A stretch of DNA of 64,000 nt from Denitromonas sp. Lineage in GTDB: Bacteria > Pseudomonadota > Gammaproteobacteria > Burkholderiales > Rhodocyclaceae. A model generated the notes under the pieces. It ran no database searches. It worked only from the letters and a program-made list of their open reading frames with translations, and was not told the DNA's origin. Shown here piece after piece: positions 32,621 to 41,182 of the stretch (positions within the stretch are counted from its first letter, which is position 1; each line of letters begins with the position of its first letter). The stretch covers positions 2,061,501-2,125,500 of the forward strand of contig NZ_JAUCBR010000004.1 of the NCBI RefSeq assembly GCF_034676725.1. The letters are read 5' to 3'. A program made the position numbers and the translations under genes.

Positions 32621-33262
32621 ATGAGCGCAGTTCCGATCTCTTGCCCATATTGCGGGTATCGGTTCAAGGAGATGCCGCGACGCAAGCGAACCTGCTCTGA
32701 ATGCGGGGGCGTGGTCTACCCAAAGGCCACGCCGAAGAACCGCGCAAAGCGCCTAATGACGGAAGCCGAGGCCAAGGAGGCGGAGCTTCTGTGGGGTGCG
32801 TATGAACAACGGCAAAGAGCGGTGTCGACGTTAAGTGCCTTTGATCTCTCTGAGCGTGAGCTAGAAAACAGAATGAGACTGGGTGCGAGGACTGACGTAG
32901 AAGCGCTTAAATCCATTCTCCTTGCGGTAGCAAACACCAGCGTCGATTTGCATCACCGAAAGATGGCTCACTACCAACTTGCTATTTTGGAGGAGCGGGA
33001 TGGGCAGCCGTATCGCGAGCATTTGGCGTGGGCGGCGAAGTACCAGCTGCTGCGGTTCGAGCAAGACGGCGTCCAGAAGGTCAGGATTCTTACCGCTGGT
33101 GAATTAGACTCGTGCCCCTCCTGCCAGTCGCAAAGCGGCCGAGTTCTCAGCGTCGGCGATGCGCTGTGTCAGATGCCAATACCTTGTGCTGGCTGCACGC
33201 GGACACTTGTTGGAGAGGCGCCTGGTTTTTGTCGGTGTATGTACGTTGCTGATCTCAATTGA
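32621..33262 (+). CDS. Zinc-ribbon protein of unknown function
   Basis: 213 residues from the ATG at 32621. An N-terminal zinc ribbon uses Cys8-x2-Cys11 and Cys25-x2-Cys28. The centre is helical and charged. The C-terminal 50 residues have a second cysteine module ('CPSCQSQSGRVLSVGDAL' then 'CAGC' and 'CRCMYV') that resembles the Cys-rich end of some phage head-morphogenesis proteins. Base composition is visibly AT-richer than the neighbours, with rarer codons, suggesting recent acquisition. No function is assigned. The next gene has lost its start codon near the edge of this AT-rich tract. Confidence 0.75.
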   Translation: MSAVPISCPYCGYRFKEMPRRKRTCSECGGVVYPKATPKNRAKRLMTEAEAKEAELLWGAYEQRQRAVSTLSAFDLSERELENRMRLGARTDVEALKSILLAVANTSVDLHHRKMAHYQLAILEERDGQPYREHLAWAAKYQLLRFEQDGVQKVRILTAGELDSCPSCQSQSGRVLSVGDALCQMPIPCAGCTRTLVGEAPGFCRCMYVADLN

Positions 33263-33341
33263 CTTTGCGAGCTTGTCAGGAGAGGTGTGGCTAAGGCACG
33301 CCAACAGAGCGTAGAGTTCGTGTGCGACATAAACCTGCTAG

Positions 33342-33758
33342 CACCTGACCCACTGCGGCAACATCGCCTTCACCCTCGACTGGGCACCCGATCCCGAATT
33401 CATCCCTGCCCGGGCGTGCGGCTGTTCGTTCTGCGTCAAGCATGGTGGGGTGTGGACGTCCCATCCGGATGGTGTGCTGAAGGTGGTGGTGAAGGACGCC
33501 GGGCAGGTGAGTCGCTATGCCTTCGGTACGCGGACGGCCGAGTTTCATGTGTGCGCGCGTTGTGGAGTGGTGCCGGTGGTGAGCAGCCGGATCGACGGGC
33601 ATCTGTATGCGGTGGTGAATGTGAACGCATTTGAGGGGGTGGCGCCGGACTTGCTGCGTCATGGCGCGGCGAACTTCGAGGGTGAGGCGACGGATGCACG
33701 CCTGGCCCGGCGGGCGCGCAACTGGATTGCCGATGTGAGATTTTATGGACATGACTGA
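33342..33758 (+). pseudogene. GFA/CENP-V-type zinc protein lacking a start codon
   Basis: The reading frame from 33342 shows a GFA-family protein: 'HCGNIAF', 'ACGCSFC' (Cys-x-Cys-x2-Cys) and 'HVCARCGVVP', about 137 codons. Members were annotated as glutathione-dependent formaldehyde-activating enzymes and bind zinc. In frame, the codon before His-Leu-Thr is TAG (33339-33341) and no ATG or GTG precedes the first cysteine; CTG at 33345 is the only near-cognate start. The upstream sequence is the AT-rich tract, so the natural start was probably lost at the junction. A GTG at 33450 would drop the first zinc ligands. Confidence 0.7.
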
Positions 33759-34206
33759 GTGCGCCGCCGTGCGACGGCGCCGCCGGGTGCCGTGGATGCT
33801 CATTGGCGTAGCGGTGTTCGTGCTCGGGTTCATGGCGCGCACGGGGTACGACATTTACGACAAGCGCCAGGCGATGGCGAAGGTGCTGGCGGCGTATGCG
33901 GCGTTTGATGCGGCCGACGGGCCGTGGCAGCGCGCGGCCGATGCGGCGGGCAAGGTGCCGCACGATGCCCGTACGCCGTTGCTCGAGGAACTGCAGCGGG
34001 GCGAGGCGGCCGTGGCGGGTGTGCCGGCCACGGGGTGCGCGGCGCGGGTGGGTGCGCAGTTGCTTGTGGCCATGCAGGCGCGGCGGGCGGCCTTGATGGT
34101 GGCTGACATGGACGCGGTGCGGGTCGAGGCGATGGGGCGCGCGCGGGATGCGCGGCTGGAGTTTGAGCTGCTGCGGGCGAAGTGTTTTGAGGCACCGCGT
34201 AGTTGA
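33745..34206 (+). CDS. Single-pass membrane protein of unknown function
   Basis: 153 residues. After a short basic start (RRRRR, residues 10-14) there is one membrane helix (about 16-33), then a helical Ala/Arg-rich domain to the end, probably periplasmic. Only one notable cysteine pair is seen, near residues 95 and 148. The start overlaps the end of the GFA-like frame by 14 bases, which suggests that the two were once coupled. I recognise no family. Confidence 0.65.
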   Translation: MDMTECAAVRRRRRVPWMLIGVAVFVLGFMARTGYDIYDKRQAMAKVLAAYAAFDAADGPWQRAADAAGKVPHDARTPLLEELQRGEAAVAGVPATGCAARVGAQLLVAMQARRAALMVADMDAVRVEAMGRARDARLEFELLRAKCFEAPRS

Positions 34207-34230
34207 GGGGGGCGTTGATGGGCGGTCGTT

Positions 34231-34308
34231 CCCGGATTTCGTTTGCGCGCTATCCGGGCTACGCAAACCGCTCACAGGTCGCCCGGATAGCGCGCAGCGA
34301 AAGCCGGG
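34231..34308. repeat. REP-like inverted pair
   Basis: Left arm 34231-34262 and right arm 34278-34308 are imperfect inverted copies of a roughly 30-base unit beginning GCCCGGATAGCGCGC. They enclose a 15-base spacer and can form a long hairpin. A further direct copy with 24 of 29 bases the same lies at 34888-34916. Size, symmetry and intergenic position are those of REP elements. Confidence 0.8.
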
Positions 34309-34401
34309 GTGTCGGTTGCGCGCACGACCCTCTGCGTTTTCCCGGTTTGCGATACGCTGCGATTCAACACAACAACGCACACAACAACAGGAGACAAACC
34401 G

Positions 34402-34794
34402 ATGTTCAGCCATGTGATGGTGGGGTCGAACGATATCGCGCGTTCGAAGCGCTTCTATGATGCCGTGCTGGCGGTGCTCGGCGTGGGCGAGCCGGTGCGC
34501 AACGAGGCGCCGACGGGCCATGTGCGCTTGTTCTACCGGCACGCGGGCGGCAGCTTTGGCGTGACCGAGCCGATTAACGGCGAGGCGGCCACGCCGGCCA
34601 ATGGCGGGACGATCGGTTTCAAGTGTGCCTCGGCCGAGCAGGTGAAGCAGTTTCATGATGTGGCGGTGGCGCACGGCGGGGTGTCGATCGAAGACCCGCC
34701 GGGGCTGCGCGAGGGCAAGGCCGGCGCGCTGCATCTGGCTTATGTGCGCGACCCCGATGGCAACAAGCTCTGCGCGGTGTATCGGGGGGCGTAG
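34402..34794 (+). CDS. VOC-family (glyoxalase-like) protein
   Basis: 130 residues, one VOC module pair: 'FSHVMVGSNDIARSKRFYDAVL' opening (residues 2-23) and 'AYVRDPDGNKLCAVYRG' close. This layout is common to small glyoxalase/bleomycin-resistance/dioxygenase-like proteins. Metal ligands expected are His4 and a Glu/His later, but substrate is unknown. ATG at 34402 has AGGAGA 12 bases upstream. It is flanked on both sides by REP-like copies. Confidence 0.88.
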   Translation: MFSHVMVGSNDIARSKRFYDAVLAVLGVGEPVRNEAPTGHVRLFYRHAGGSFGVTEPINGEAATPANGGTIGFKCASAEQVKQFHDVAVAHGGVSIEDPPGLREGKAGALHLAYVRDPDGNKLCAVYRGA

Positions 34795-34887
34795 CGGGGA
34801 CGGCGTGCGCCGCAAGCCAGAGGGCGGGGTTCCCGGCGGCGGGCCGTTGGCCCTTGGCCGGGCTGCGGGGTTGTACCAAGGGGCGGG

Positions 34888-34916
34888 GCCCGGGTAGTGC
34901 GAAGCAAAATCCGGGG
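34888..34916. repeat. REP-like single copy
   Basis: This 29-base copy matches the right arm at 34281-34309 at 24 of 29 positions and has the same orientation. It lies in the 176-base gap between the VOC gene and the YihY-family gene, which otherwise holds only very GC-rich sequence. Confidence 0.7.
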
Positions 34917-34970
34917 CCGGTGGCCGCGCGAGCGTTGATCCCGTTGTCGGGCTTGCGGCCCTCGACCGGG

Positions 34971-35969
34971 CTACCGGGTGGGGGGCGCCTCGGTGGCGGG
35001 GGGCTTGAACAGGGCAGGCGTGGCTTCGGCTGCGGGTGCCTCGGGTAGCGCCTCCGGTGCTTCGGGCGGCGGCGTGGCCGCCTTTTTTTGTTTCTTTTGC
35101 CGGCGGAAGCGCCGGTCGCCGACATGCTCGATGCGGTTGAGCTGGAAGGTGATTTCGGCGCCATAGAGCAGGATCAGCGACACGTAGTACACCCACAGCA
35201 GCACGATGGCGAGCGAGCCGGCGGGGCCGAAGGTGGCGGCGGTGTTGCTGCGGCCCAGGTAGAGGCCGATGGCCCATTTGCCCAGTTCGAACAGGATGGC
35301 GGTGAGCACGGCGCCGATCATCAGTGCGCGGGTAGAAAGCTTGGTGGGTACCAGCACCTTGTAGATGATGCCGATCATGCTGCTTTGCAGGGCGAGCGAG
35401 ATGCCGATCTGCAGGACGGTGGCGAGCCACAACAGGGCCTGCATGCCGCGGGTGGCGTACTCGCCGACCGCCAGGATGGCGGCGCTGGCGACCAGCGAGA
35501 CCATGAGCAGGAAGCCGATGCCGATAACCACGGTGAGCCCGCGCAGGCGGCCGATGAGTTGTTTCATCCAGGCGCTGCGGCCCTGGGTGGGGCGGCCGAA
35601 GACGGCTTCGAAGGCGTGGCCCATCTGCACGAACAGGCCGGTGGCGCCGATGAGGGTGACGACGGTGCTGACCACGGCCGCCAGTGCGCCCTGGCCCGAT
35701 TCCTGGCTGGCGGTGACCATGCGTGCGATGAGGCGGGCGCCGTCGGCGCCGATGAGTGCTTCGAGTTCACCGACGATGCGCTCGCTGGCGGTGTCGGCGC
35801 CAAAGATGAGGCCGGCGACCGAGACGGCGATGACCAGCACCGGGGCGAGCGAGAAGGCGGAGTAGTAGGCGAGCGCGGCGGCGTAGGTGGCGCAGCGGTC
35901 GTTGCCCCATTTGTGCGCGGCGCGCCAGGGGACGAGGGCGTAACGGAGGGCGCGGGTGAGTGTGGTCAC
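34971..35969 (-). CDS. YihY/BrkB-family inner membrane protein
   Basis: 332 residues with about six membrane helices between residues 30 and 265. The family start is seen in 'ATYAAALAYYSAFSLAPVLVI' (residues 27-47), and 'LLWVYYVSLILLYGAEITF' closes the membrane domain. The C-terminal 60 residues are Ala/Pro/Lys-rich and cytoplasmic. YihY proteins are often labelled ribonuclease BN by an old error; function is probably transport or envelope-related and remains unclear. No operon partner in this direction. Confidence 0.92.
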   Translation of the reverse strand: MTTLTRALRYALVPWRAAHKWGNDRCATYAAALAYYSAFSLAPVLVIAVSVAGLIFGADTASERIVGELEALIGADGARLIARMVTASQESGQGALAAVVSTVVTLIGATGLFVQMGHAFEAVFGRPTQGRSAWMKQLIGRLRGLTVVIGIGFLLMVSLVASAAILAVGEYATRGMQALLWLATVLQIGISLALQSSMIGIIYKVLVPTKLSTRALMIGAVLTAILFELGKWAIGLYLGRSNTAATFGPAGSLAIVLLWVYYVSLILLYGAEITFQLNRIEHVGDRRFRRQKKQKKAATPPPEAPEALPEAPAAEATPALFKPPATEAPPTR

Positions 35970-36207
35970 GGCGGTCGGTTATTACGGATGCGTGAAGCCC
36001 CTACTGTAACCGCGTTGGGCGTGTGTGTCGGCCCTGTGCGGCGGGGTGTCGGTCAATTGTCACAATTGCGTACATTCTGAAAATAGTTGCGCAAACATGC
36101 CCTGCGAGACTCCAGCCTCGAACATGGCCCCCAGGCCACCCGGACGCCGAATAACAACACCCCCGGCGCTGCGGCATAGAAAAGAGACACACAAGGAGGA
36201 GGCGGGT
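35970..36207. promoter_or_regulatory. Promoter region of the acyl-CoA synthetase/liv operon
   Basis: This 238-base spacer separates the divergent YihY gene and the CoA-ligase gene. It has an AT-rich segment at 36051-36095 with CAATTG-TCA-CAATTG at 36054-36068, a symmetrical site that could bind a regulator. The ligase has a strong AAGGAGGA at 36193-36200. A definite -35/-10 pair was not resolved. Confidence 0.45.
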
Positions 36208-38172
36208 ATGTCAGACCCCCGTGGGCAGGTTGAACTGAACACTTTTCCGCGCCTGTTGATGCACCATGCTCAACAGCGGCCGAACCGGCCGGCGATGCGC
36301 GAGAAGGAATACGGCATCTGGCAGACCTATAGCTGGGCGGAGGTTGCACAGAACGTGCGCGCCATCGCCTGCGGTCTGGCGGAGCTGGGTTTCAAGCGCG
36401 GCGATCGTCTCGGCATCATCGGTGACAACCGTCCGCGCCTGTACTGGTCGGTCGCGGCCTGCCAGTGCCTCGGTGGCATCCCGGTGATGATGTACCAGGA
36501 CGCGGTGGCCGAGGAGATGGCCTACGTGCTGCAGGATGCGGAGATCAAGTTCACCGTGGTCGAAGACCAGGAGCAGGTGGACAAGATGCTCGAGATCCGC
36601 GAGCAGACGCCGATGCTCGAGCATGTGATCTACGACGACGATCGCGGCATGCGCCACTACGCCGACACTTTCCTGCTCGGGCTCGATGAGCTGCAGGCGA
36701 TGGGTACGGCGCACGACAAGAACCAGCCCGACTTCCTCGACGGCGAGATCCGCAAGGGCCAGCCGGACGATGTGTCGGTGATGCTGTACACCTCGGGCAC
36801 CACCGGCAAGCCGAAGGGTGTGTGCCAGACGCATGATGCGTTCATCCAGTCGGCCAAGGGCGGCTGCGAGTTCGACAAGCTGACCGAGAACGAGGACATC
36901 CTCTCCTACCTGCCGATGGCCTGGGTGGGCGACCACCTGTTCTCGTATGCACAAGCCATGGTGTCGGGTTTCACCATCAACTGCCCGGAGTCGGGCGAGA
37001 CGGTGATGACCGACCTGCGCGAGATCGGCCCGACCTATTACTTTGCGCCGCCGCGGGTGTTCGAGAACCTGCTCACCACCGTGCTGATCCGCATGGAGGA
37101 TGCGGGCTGGTTCAAGCGCAAGATCTTTGCCCACTTCATGGAGGTGGCCAAGCGCTGCGGTGCCGACATCCTCGACGGGCTGCCGGTGTCGGCGGGCGAC
37201 CGCTTCCAGTACTGGCTGGGCAACCTGCTGGTGTATGGGCCGCTCAAGAACGTGCTGGGCTTCTCGCGCATTCGTGTGGCCTACACCGCGGGCGCGGCGA
37301 TCGGGCCGGATCTGTTCCGCTTCTATCGCTCGATCGGCATCAACCTCAAGCAGCTCTATGGCCAGACCGAAACCTGCGCCTATGTGTGCCTGCAGCCGGA
37401 TGGCCAGATCAAGCTCGATTCCGTCGGCAAACCGGCGCCGGGCGTGGAGGTGAAGCTGGCCGAGAACGGCGAGATCCTGGTCAAGGGGCCGATGCTGCTC
37501 AAGTCGTACTACAAGCGGCCGGATGCGACCGCCGAGTCGATCAACGAGGACGGTTACTTCCTCACCGGCGATGCGGGCTTCTTCGATGACGAGGGCCACC
37601 TGAAGATCATCGACCGCGCCAAGGATGTGGGCAAGCTCAACAACGGCAGCATGTTTGCACCCAACTACATCGAGAACAAGCTCAAGTTCTTCCAGCACGT
37701 CAAGGAAGCCGTGGCCTTCGGCAATGAACGCGACTTTGTCACCGCCTTCATCAACATCGACCTCGAAGCGGTGGGCAACTATGTCGAGCGTCGCGGCCTG
37801 GCCTACTCGGGCTACACCGATCTGGCCGCGCAGCCGATGGTGATGCAGCTGATCAAGGAGTGTGTTGAGGAAATCAACGCGCAGCTGGCGTCGGACCCGA
37901 TGATGGCCGATTCGCAGATCAAGCGCTTCCTGATCCTGCACAAGGAGCTGGACGCCGACGACGGCGAACTGACCCGCACCCGCAAGGTGCGCCGCAAGTT
38001 CGTGTCGGAACGCTACGCGGTGCTGATCGATGCGCTGTATTCGGGCAAGACCGAGCAGCACATCGAGACCGAAGTGAAATACGAGGATGGTCGACAGGGC
38101 AAGATCGCTGCCGACCTTAAGATCGAAGAGGCGAAAACCTTCGCCCCGCAGGCCGCAAAGACGGCCGCCTGA
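36208..38172 (+). CDS. Long-chain acyl-CoA synthetase-type AMP-forming ligase
   Basis: 654 residues, ANL superfamily. The ATP-binding P-loop is 'LYTSGTTGKPKG' near residue 193, the A5-type motif is 'LYGQTETCA' near 388, and the hinge Asp is in 'YFLTGDAGFFDDEGHLKIIDRAKD' near 450-470. It activates a carboxylic acid to its acyl-CoA with ATP. It is the first gene of a run with livGHMKF and a second ligase. I infer that the Liv-type transporter brings in the acid and these ligases trap it. Chain length or aromatic character cannot be told. ATG at 36208 follows AAGGAGGA. Confidence 0.92.
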   Translation: MSDPRGQVELNTFPRLLMHHAQQRPNRPAMREKEYGIWQTYSWAEVAQNVRAIACGLAELGFKRGDRLGIIGDNRPRLYWSVAACQCLGGIPVMMYQDAVAEEMAYVLQDAEIKFTVVEDQEQVDKMLEIREQTPMLEHVIYDDDRGMRHYADTFLLGLDELQAMGTAHDKNQPDFLDGEIRKGQPDDVSVMLYTSGTTGKPKGVCQTHDAFIQSAKGGCEFDKLTENEDILSYLPMAWVGDHLFSYAQAMVSGFTINCPESGETVMTDLREIGPTYYFAPPRVFENLLTTVLIRMEDAGWFKRKIFAHFMEVAKRCGADILDGLPVSAGDRFQYWLGNLLVYGPLKNVLGFSRIRVAYTAGAAIGPDLFRFYRSIGINLKQLYGQTETCAYVCLQPDGQIKLDSVGKPAPGVEVKLAENGEILVKGPMLLKSYYKRPDATAESINEDGYFLTGDAGFFDDEGHLKIIDRAKDVGKLNNGSMFAPNYIENKLKFFQHVKEAVAFGNERDFVTAFINIDLEAVGNYVERRGLAYSGYTDLAAQPMVMQLIKECVEEINAQLASDPMMADSQIKRFLILHKELDADDGELTRTRKVRRKFVSERYAVLIDALYSGKTEQHIETEVKYEDGRQGKIAADLKIEEAKTFAPQAAKTAA

Positions 38173-38187
38173 GCGCGAGGAGACAAC

Positions 38188-38970
38188 ATGGCACGGGAAA
38201 TCGGCGACGTCATCCTGAAGATGGAGGGTATTTCGCTCTCCTTCGGCGGGGTCAAGGCGCTCACCAATATCAGTTTCGATGTGCGCGAGCACGAAATCCG
38301 CTCGATCATCGGCCCCAACGGCGCCGGCAAGAGCTCGATGCTCAACGTCATCAATGGCGTGTATCACCCGCAGGAGGGGCAGGTGACCTTCCGCGGCGAG
38401 GTGCGCCGCGACATGGAGCCGCACAAGGCCGCGTCGCAGGGCATTGCGCGCACCTTCCAGAACATTGCGCTGTTCAAGGGCATGAGTGTGCTCGACAACA
38501 TCATGACCGGGCGCAACCTGAAGATGAAGTGCAACCTCTTCCACCATGCCCTGCACTGGGGCAAGGCGCGGGCCGAGGAGATCGAGCATCGCAAGAAGGT
38601 CGAGGAGGTCATCGACTTCCTTGAGATCCAGAGCATCCGCAAGACGCCGGTCGGGCGCCTGCCCTACGGCCTGCAGAAGCGGGTCGAACTGGGCCGCGCG
38701 CTGGCGGCCGAGCCGTCGATGATGCTGCTCGACGAGCCCATGGCCGGCATGAACGTGGAAGAGAAGCAGGACATGTGCCGCTTCATCCTCGACGTGAATG
38801 ACCAGTTCGGCACCACCATCGTGCTCATCGAGCACGACATGGGCGTGGTGATGGACATCTCGGACCGCGTGGTGGTGCTCGACTACGGCAAGAAGATCGG
38901 TGACGGCGAGCCGGACGAAGTGAAGAACAACCCGGACGTGATTTCCGCCTACCTCGGCACCAGCCACTGA
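38188..38970 (+). CDS. livG: Branched-chain amino acid-type ABC transporter ATPase LivG
   Basis: 260 residues. Walker A 'GPNGAGKSS', the family's 'GIARTFQNIALF' Q-loop, signature region 'LPYGLQKRVELGRALA' (a variant of LSGGQ) and Walker B 'MMLLDEPMAG' are all present, followed by 'IVLIEHDMGVVMD'. With LivF it powers the LivHM permease. It starts 15 bases after the CoA-ligase, so the transporter and ligase are in one operon. Substrate is probably an organic acid rather than an amino acid, judged from the ligases. Confidence 0.93.
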   Translation: MAREIGDVILKMEGISLSFGGVKALTNISFDVREHEIRSIIGPNGAGKSSMLNVINGVYHPQEGQVTFRGEVRRDMEPHKAASQGIARTFQNIALFKGMSVLDNIMTGRNLKMKCNLFHHALHWGKARAEEIEHRKKVEEVIDFLEIQSIRKTPVGRLPYGLQKRVELGRALAAEPSMMLLDEPMAGMNVEEKQDMCRFILDVNDQFGTTIVLIEHDMGVVMDISDRVVVLDYGKKIGDGEPDEVKNNPDVISAYLGTSH

Positions 38971-39004
38971 GCGCGCCGCGAAAAGGGATAAGAGGAGACT
39001 AACA

Positions 39005-39931
39005 ATGCAGTTCTTTTTCGAAGTGCTGATCGGCGGCCTGCTGTCAGGGGTGTTGTACGCCCTGGTGGCGCTGGGCTTCGTGCTGATCTACAAGGCGTCG
39101 GGGGTGTTCAACTTTGCCCAGGGCGCGATGGTGTTCTTCGCCGCGCTGACCTTCGTCGGCTTTCTCGAGGTGCTGCCGGGCTGGACCGGCCTGGAGGACG
39201 GCGGCCGGGCGGTGTTCTGGCTGGCTTTCGTGCTGTCGCTGGCGGCCATGGTGGTGCTGGCCATTGCGACCGAGAAGTTCGTGCTGCGCCCGCTGGTGAA
39301 CCAGCCGCCGATTACCCTGTTCATGGCCACCATCGGCCTGACCTTCCTGGTCGAAGGGATTGCGCAGGGCATCTGGGGCGCCAACGTTCGCGGCCTCAAC
39401 CTGGGCATCAAGGATGAGCCCATCGAGTACATGATGGAGAACTTCAACATCCTGATCTCGTCCTTCGACGTCTTCGCGGCGGCCGTGGCGGCCATCCTGG
39501 TGGCGGCGCTGGCGCTGTTCTTCCAATACACCCGCATCGGCCGGGCGCTGCGTGCGGTGGCCGACGACCACCAGGCGGCCTTGTCGATCGGTATTCCGCT
39601 GCGTCACATCTGGGTCATCGTGTGGGCCGTGGCCGGCTTCGTGGCCCTGGTGGCCGGGATGATCTGGGGCGCGCGCAACGGGGTTCAGTTCGCGCTGACC
39701 TTCACCGCGCTCAAAGCCCTGCCGGTGCTGATCCTCGGCGGCTTCACCTCGGTGCCGGGGGCGATCGTGGGCGGCCTGATCATCGGCGCGTCCGAGAAAC
39801 TGGCCGAGGTGTATGTCGGCCCCTTCGTGGGCGGTGGTATCGAATCGTGGTTCCCGTACATCCTGGCGCTGGCATTCCTGCTGGTGCGTCCGGAAGGCCT
39901 GTTCGGCGAGAAACACATCGACAGAGTGTGA
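39005..39931 (+). CDS. livH: Branched-chain amino acid-type ABC permease LivH
   Basis: 308 residues, about eight membrane helices. It begins with the LivH theme 'GGLLSGVLYALVALGFVLIYKASGVFNFAQGAM' (residues 10-42) and has the EAA-like cytoplasmic loop around 'RALRAVADDHQAALSIGI'. The C-terminal 'LILGGFTSVPGAIVGG' is typical of the family. It forms the channel with LivM. Ribosome site AGAGGAG is 8 bases before the ATG. Hairpins lie between it and livM. Confidence 0.93.
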   Translation: MQFFFEVLIGGLLSGVLYALVALGFVLIYKASGVFNFAQGAMVFFAALTFVGFLEVLPGWTGLEDGGRAVFWLAFVLSLAAMVVLAIATEKFVLRPLVNQPPITLFMATIGLTFLVEGIAQGIWGANVRGLNLGIKDEPIEYMMENFNILISSFDVFAAAVAAILVAALALFFQYTRIGRALRAVADDHQAALSIGIPLRHIWVIVWAVAGFVALVAGMIWGARNGVQFALTFTALKALPVLILGGFTSVPGAIVGGLIIGASEKLAEVYVGPFVGGGIESWFPYILALAFLLVRPEGLFGEKHIDRV

Positions 39932-39933
39932 GC

Positions 39934-39979
39934 CCCCACGCTTGGGGCCGGGGCCCCGGCGCTGCCCCCCAAGGGGGGC
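39934..39979 (+). other. Tandem GC hairpins between livH and livM
   Basis: CCCCA at 39934-39938 pairs with TGGGG at 39943-39947, and GCCCCCC at 39964-39970 pairs with GGGGGGC at 39973-39979. The 116-base gap has no gene. Without a T-run these are more likely mRNA-stability or spacer hairpins than terminators. This sort of C/G hairpin is common between genes in betaproteobacteria. Confidence 0.5.
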
Positions 39980-40047
39980 GCCGCCCGACCTGGGGTGGCG
40001 CGGCGCCGGGCGAGAGCTGCAGATAAGAGACATATCGGAGACAACCC

Positions 40048-41115
40048 ATGCTTTACCGTGAAGCCGGCCAGTTCAAGGCCAGTTACGAGGCAGATCAACA
40101 GATCTTCCCGATTTTGCAGGACCGGATCGGCGTATTGCTGCTGATCGGTTTCTTCGCCCTGGTGGTGCCGCTGTTTGCCGATCAGTACTGGCTCAAGGCC
40201 ATCCTGATCCCGGTGCTGATCTTCTCGCTGGCCGCTATCGGCCTGAACATCCTGACCGGCTACGCCGGCCAGCTGTCGCTCGGTTCGGCGGCGTTCATGG
40301 CAGTGGGTGCCTTCGGGGCCTACAACTTCATGCTGCGCATCGATGGCATGCCCTTCCTGGTGGCCATCGTGCTGGGCGGGCTGTGCGCGGCGCTGGTGGG
40401 GGTGATGTTCGGCCTGCCCAGCTTGCGCATCAAGGGCTTCTACCTGGCGGTGGCCACCCTGGCGGCGCAGTTCTTCATCGTCTGGGCGCTGGTCAAGATC
40501 GAGTGGTTCTCCAACTACTCGTCCTCGGGCGTGATCACCGCGCAGGAGATCGAGATTCTCGGCTTTGCCTTCGACGGGCCGGTGTCCAAGTACCTGCTGA
40601 CGCTCTTCGTGGTGGTGGTGATGGCCCTGCTGGCCAAGAACATGGTGCGCTCGACCACCGGCCGGTCGTGGATGGCGGTGCGCGACATGGACGTGGCTGC
40701 CGAGGTGATCGGCATCCGCCTGATGCGCACCAAGCTCACCGCCTTTGCCGTGTCGTCCTTCTACTGCGGCGTGGCCGGCGCGCTGTATGCCTACACCTAC
40801 ATCGGCACCGTGGAGCCGGAAGGCTTCAACCTGGACCTGTCGTTCAAGATCCTGTTCATGATCATCATCGGCGGGGTGGGCTCGATCATGGGCTCCTTCC
40901 TCGGCGCGGCCTTCATCGTGCTGCTGCCGATTGCGCTGGACGTGTTCGTGCCGATGTTCCTCGGCGACCTGGTGTCCTCGAGTTTCGTATCCAACCTTCA
41001 GCTCATCGTCTTCGGCGGGCTGATCGTGTTCTTCCTGATTGTCGAACCGCACGGGCTGGCTCGCTTGTGGCAGATCGGCAAGGAGAAGCTGCGGCTGTGG
41101 CCGTTCCCGCACTAA
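40048..41115 (+). CDS. livM: Branched-chain amino acid-type ABC permease LivM
   Basis: 355 residues with about nine or ten membrane helices. Typical LivM marks are 'LAAIGLNILTGYAGQLSLGSAAFMAVGAF' (residues 63-91), 'FGLPSLRIKGFYLAVATLA' and the coupling loop 'TGRSWMAVRDMDVAAEVIGI'. A cytoplasmic N-terminus of about 30 residues precedes the first helix. It completes the LivHM channel. It starts 116 bases after livH with CGGAGA upstream. Confidence 0.93.
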   Translation: MLYREAGQFKASYEADQQIFPILQDRIGVLLLIGFFALVVPLFADQYWLKAILIPVLIFSLAAIGLNILTGYAGQLSLGSAAFMAVGAFGAYNFMLRIDGMPFLVAIVLGGLCAALVGVMFGLPSLRIKGFYLAVATLAAQFFIVWALVKIEWFSNYSSSGVITAQEIEILGFAFDGPVSKYLLTLFVVVVMALLAKNMVRSTTGRSWMAVRDMDVAAEVIGIRLMRTKLTAFAVSSFYCGVAGALYAYTYIGTVEPEGFNLDLSFKILFMIIIGGVGSIMGSFLGAAFIVLLPIALDVFVPMFLGDLVSSSFVSNLQLIVFGGLIVFFLIVEPHGLARLWQIGKEKLRLWPFPH

Positions 41116-41182
41116 ACTGGAATCCGGTTGGCGTTAGCGCTGATCTACCCAGGTAACACCAAAAAAGAGAGGAGATAGACAC

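Noticed and set aside
31742..36000. Prophage or integrative element in the accessory-looking region
   Set aside because: No integrase, tRNA attachment site, phage structural gene or direct repeats at boundaries were found. Only one zinc-ribbon gene and REP-like repeats suggest transfer.
36211..38967. A very long open frame (over 900 codons) on the minus strand, opposite the acyl-CoA synthetase and livG
   Set aside because: It is the mirror effect of high-GC codon bias. The plus-strand genes have clear motifs, and the minus frame reads as low-complexity His/Arg/Leu sequence with no domain.
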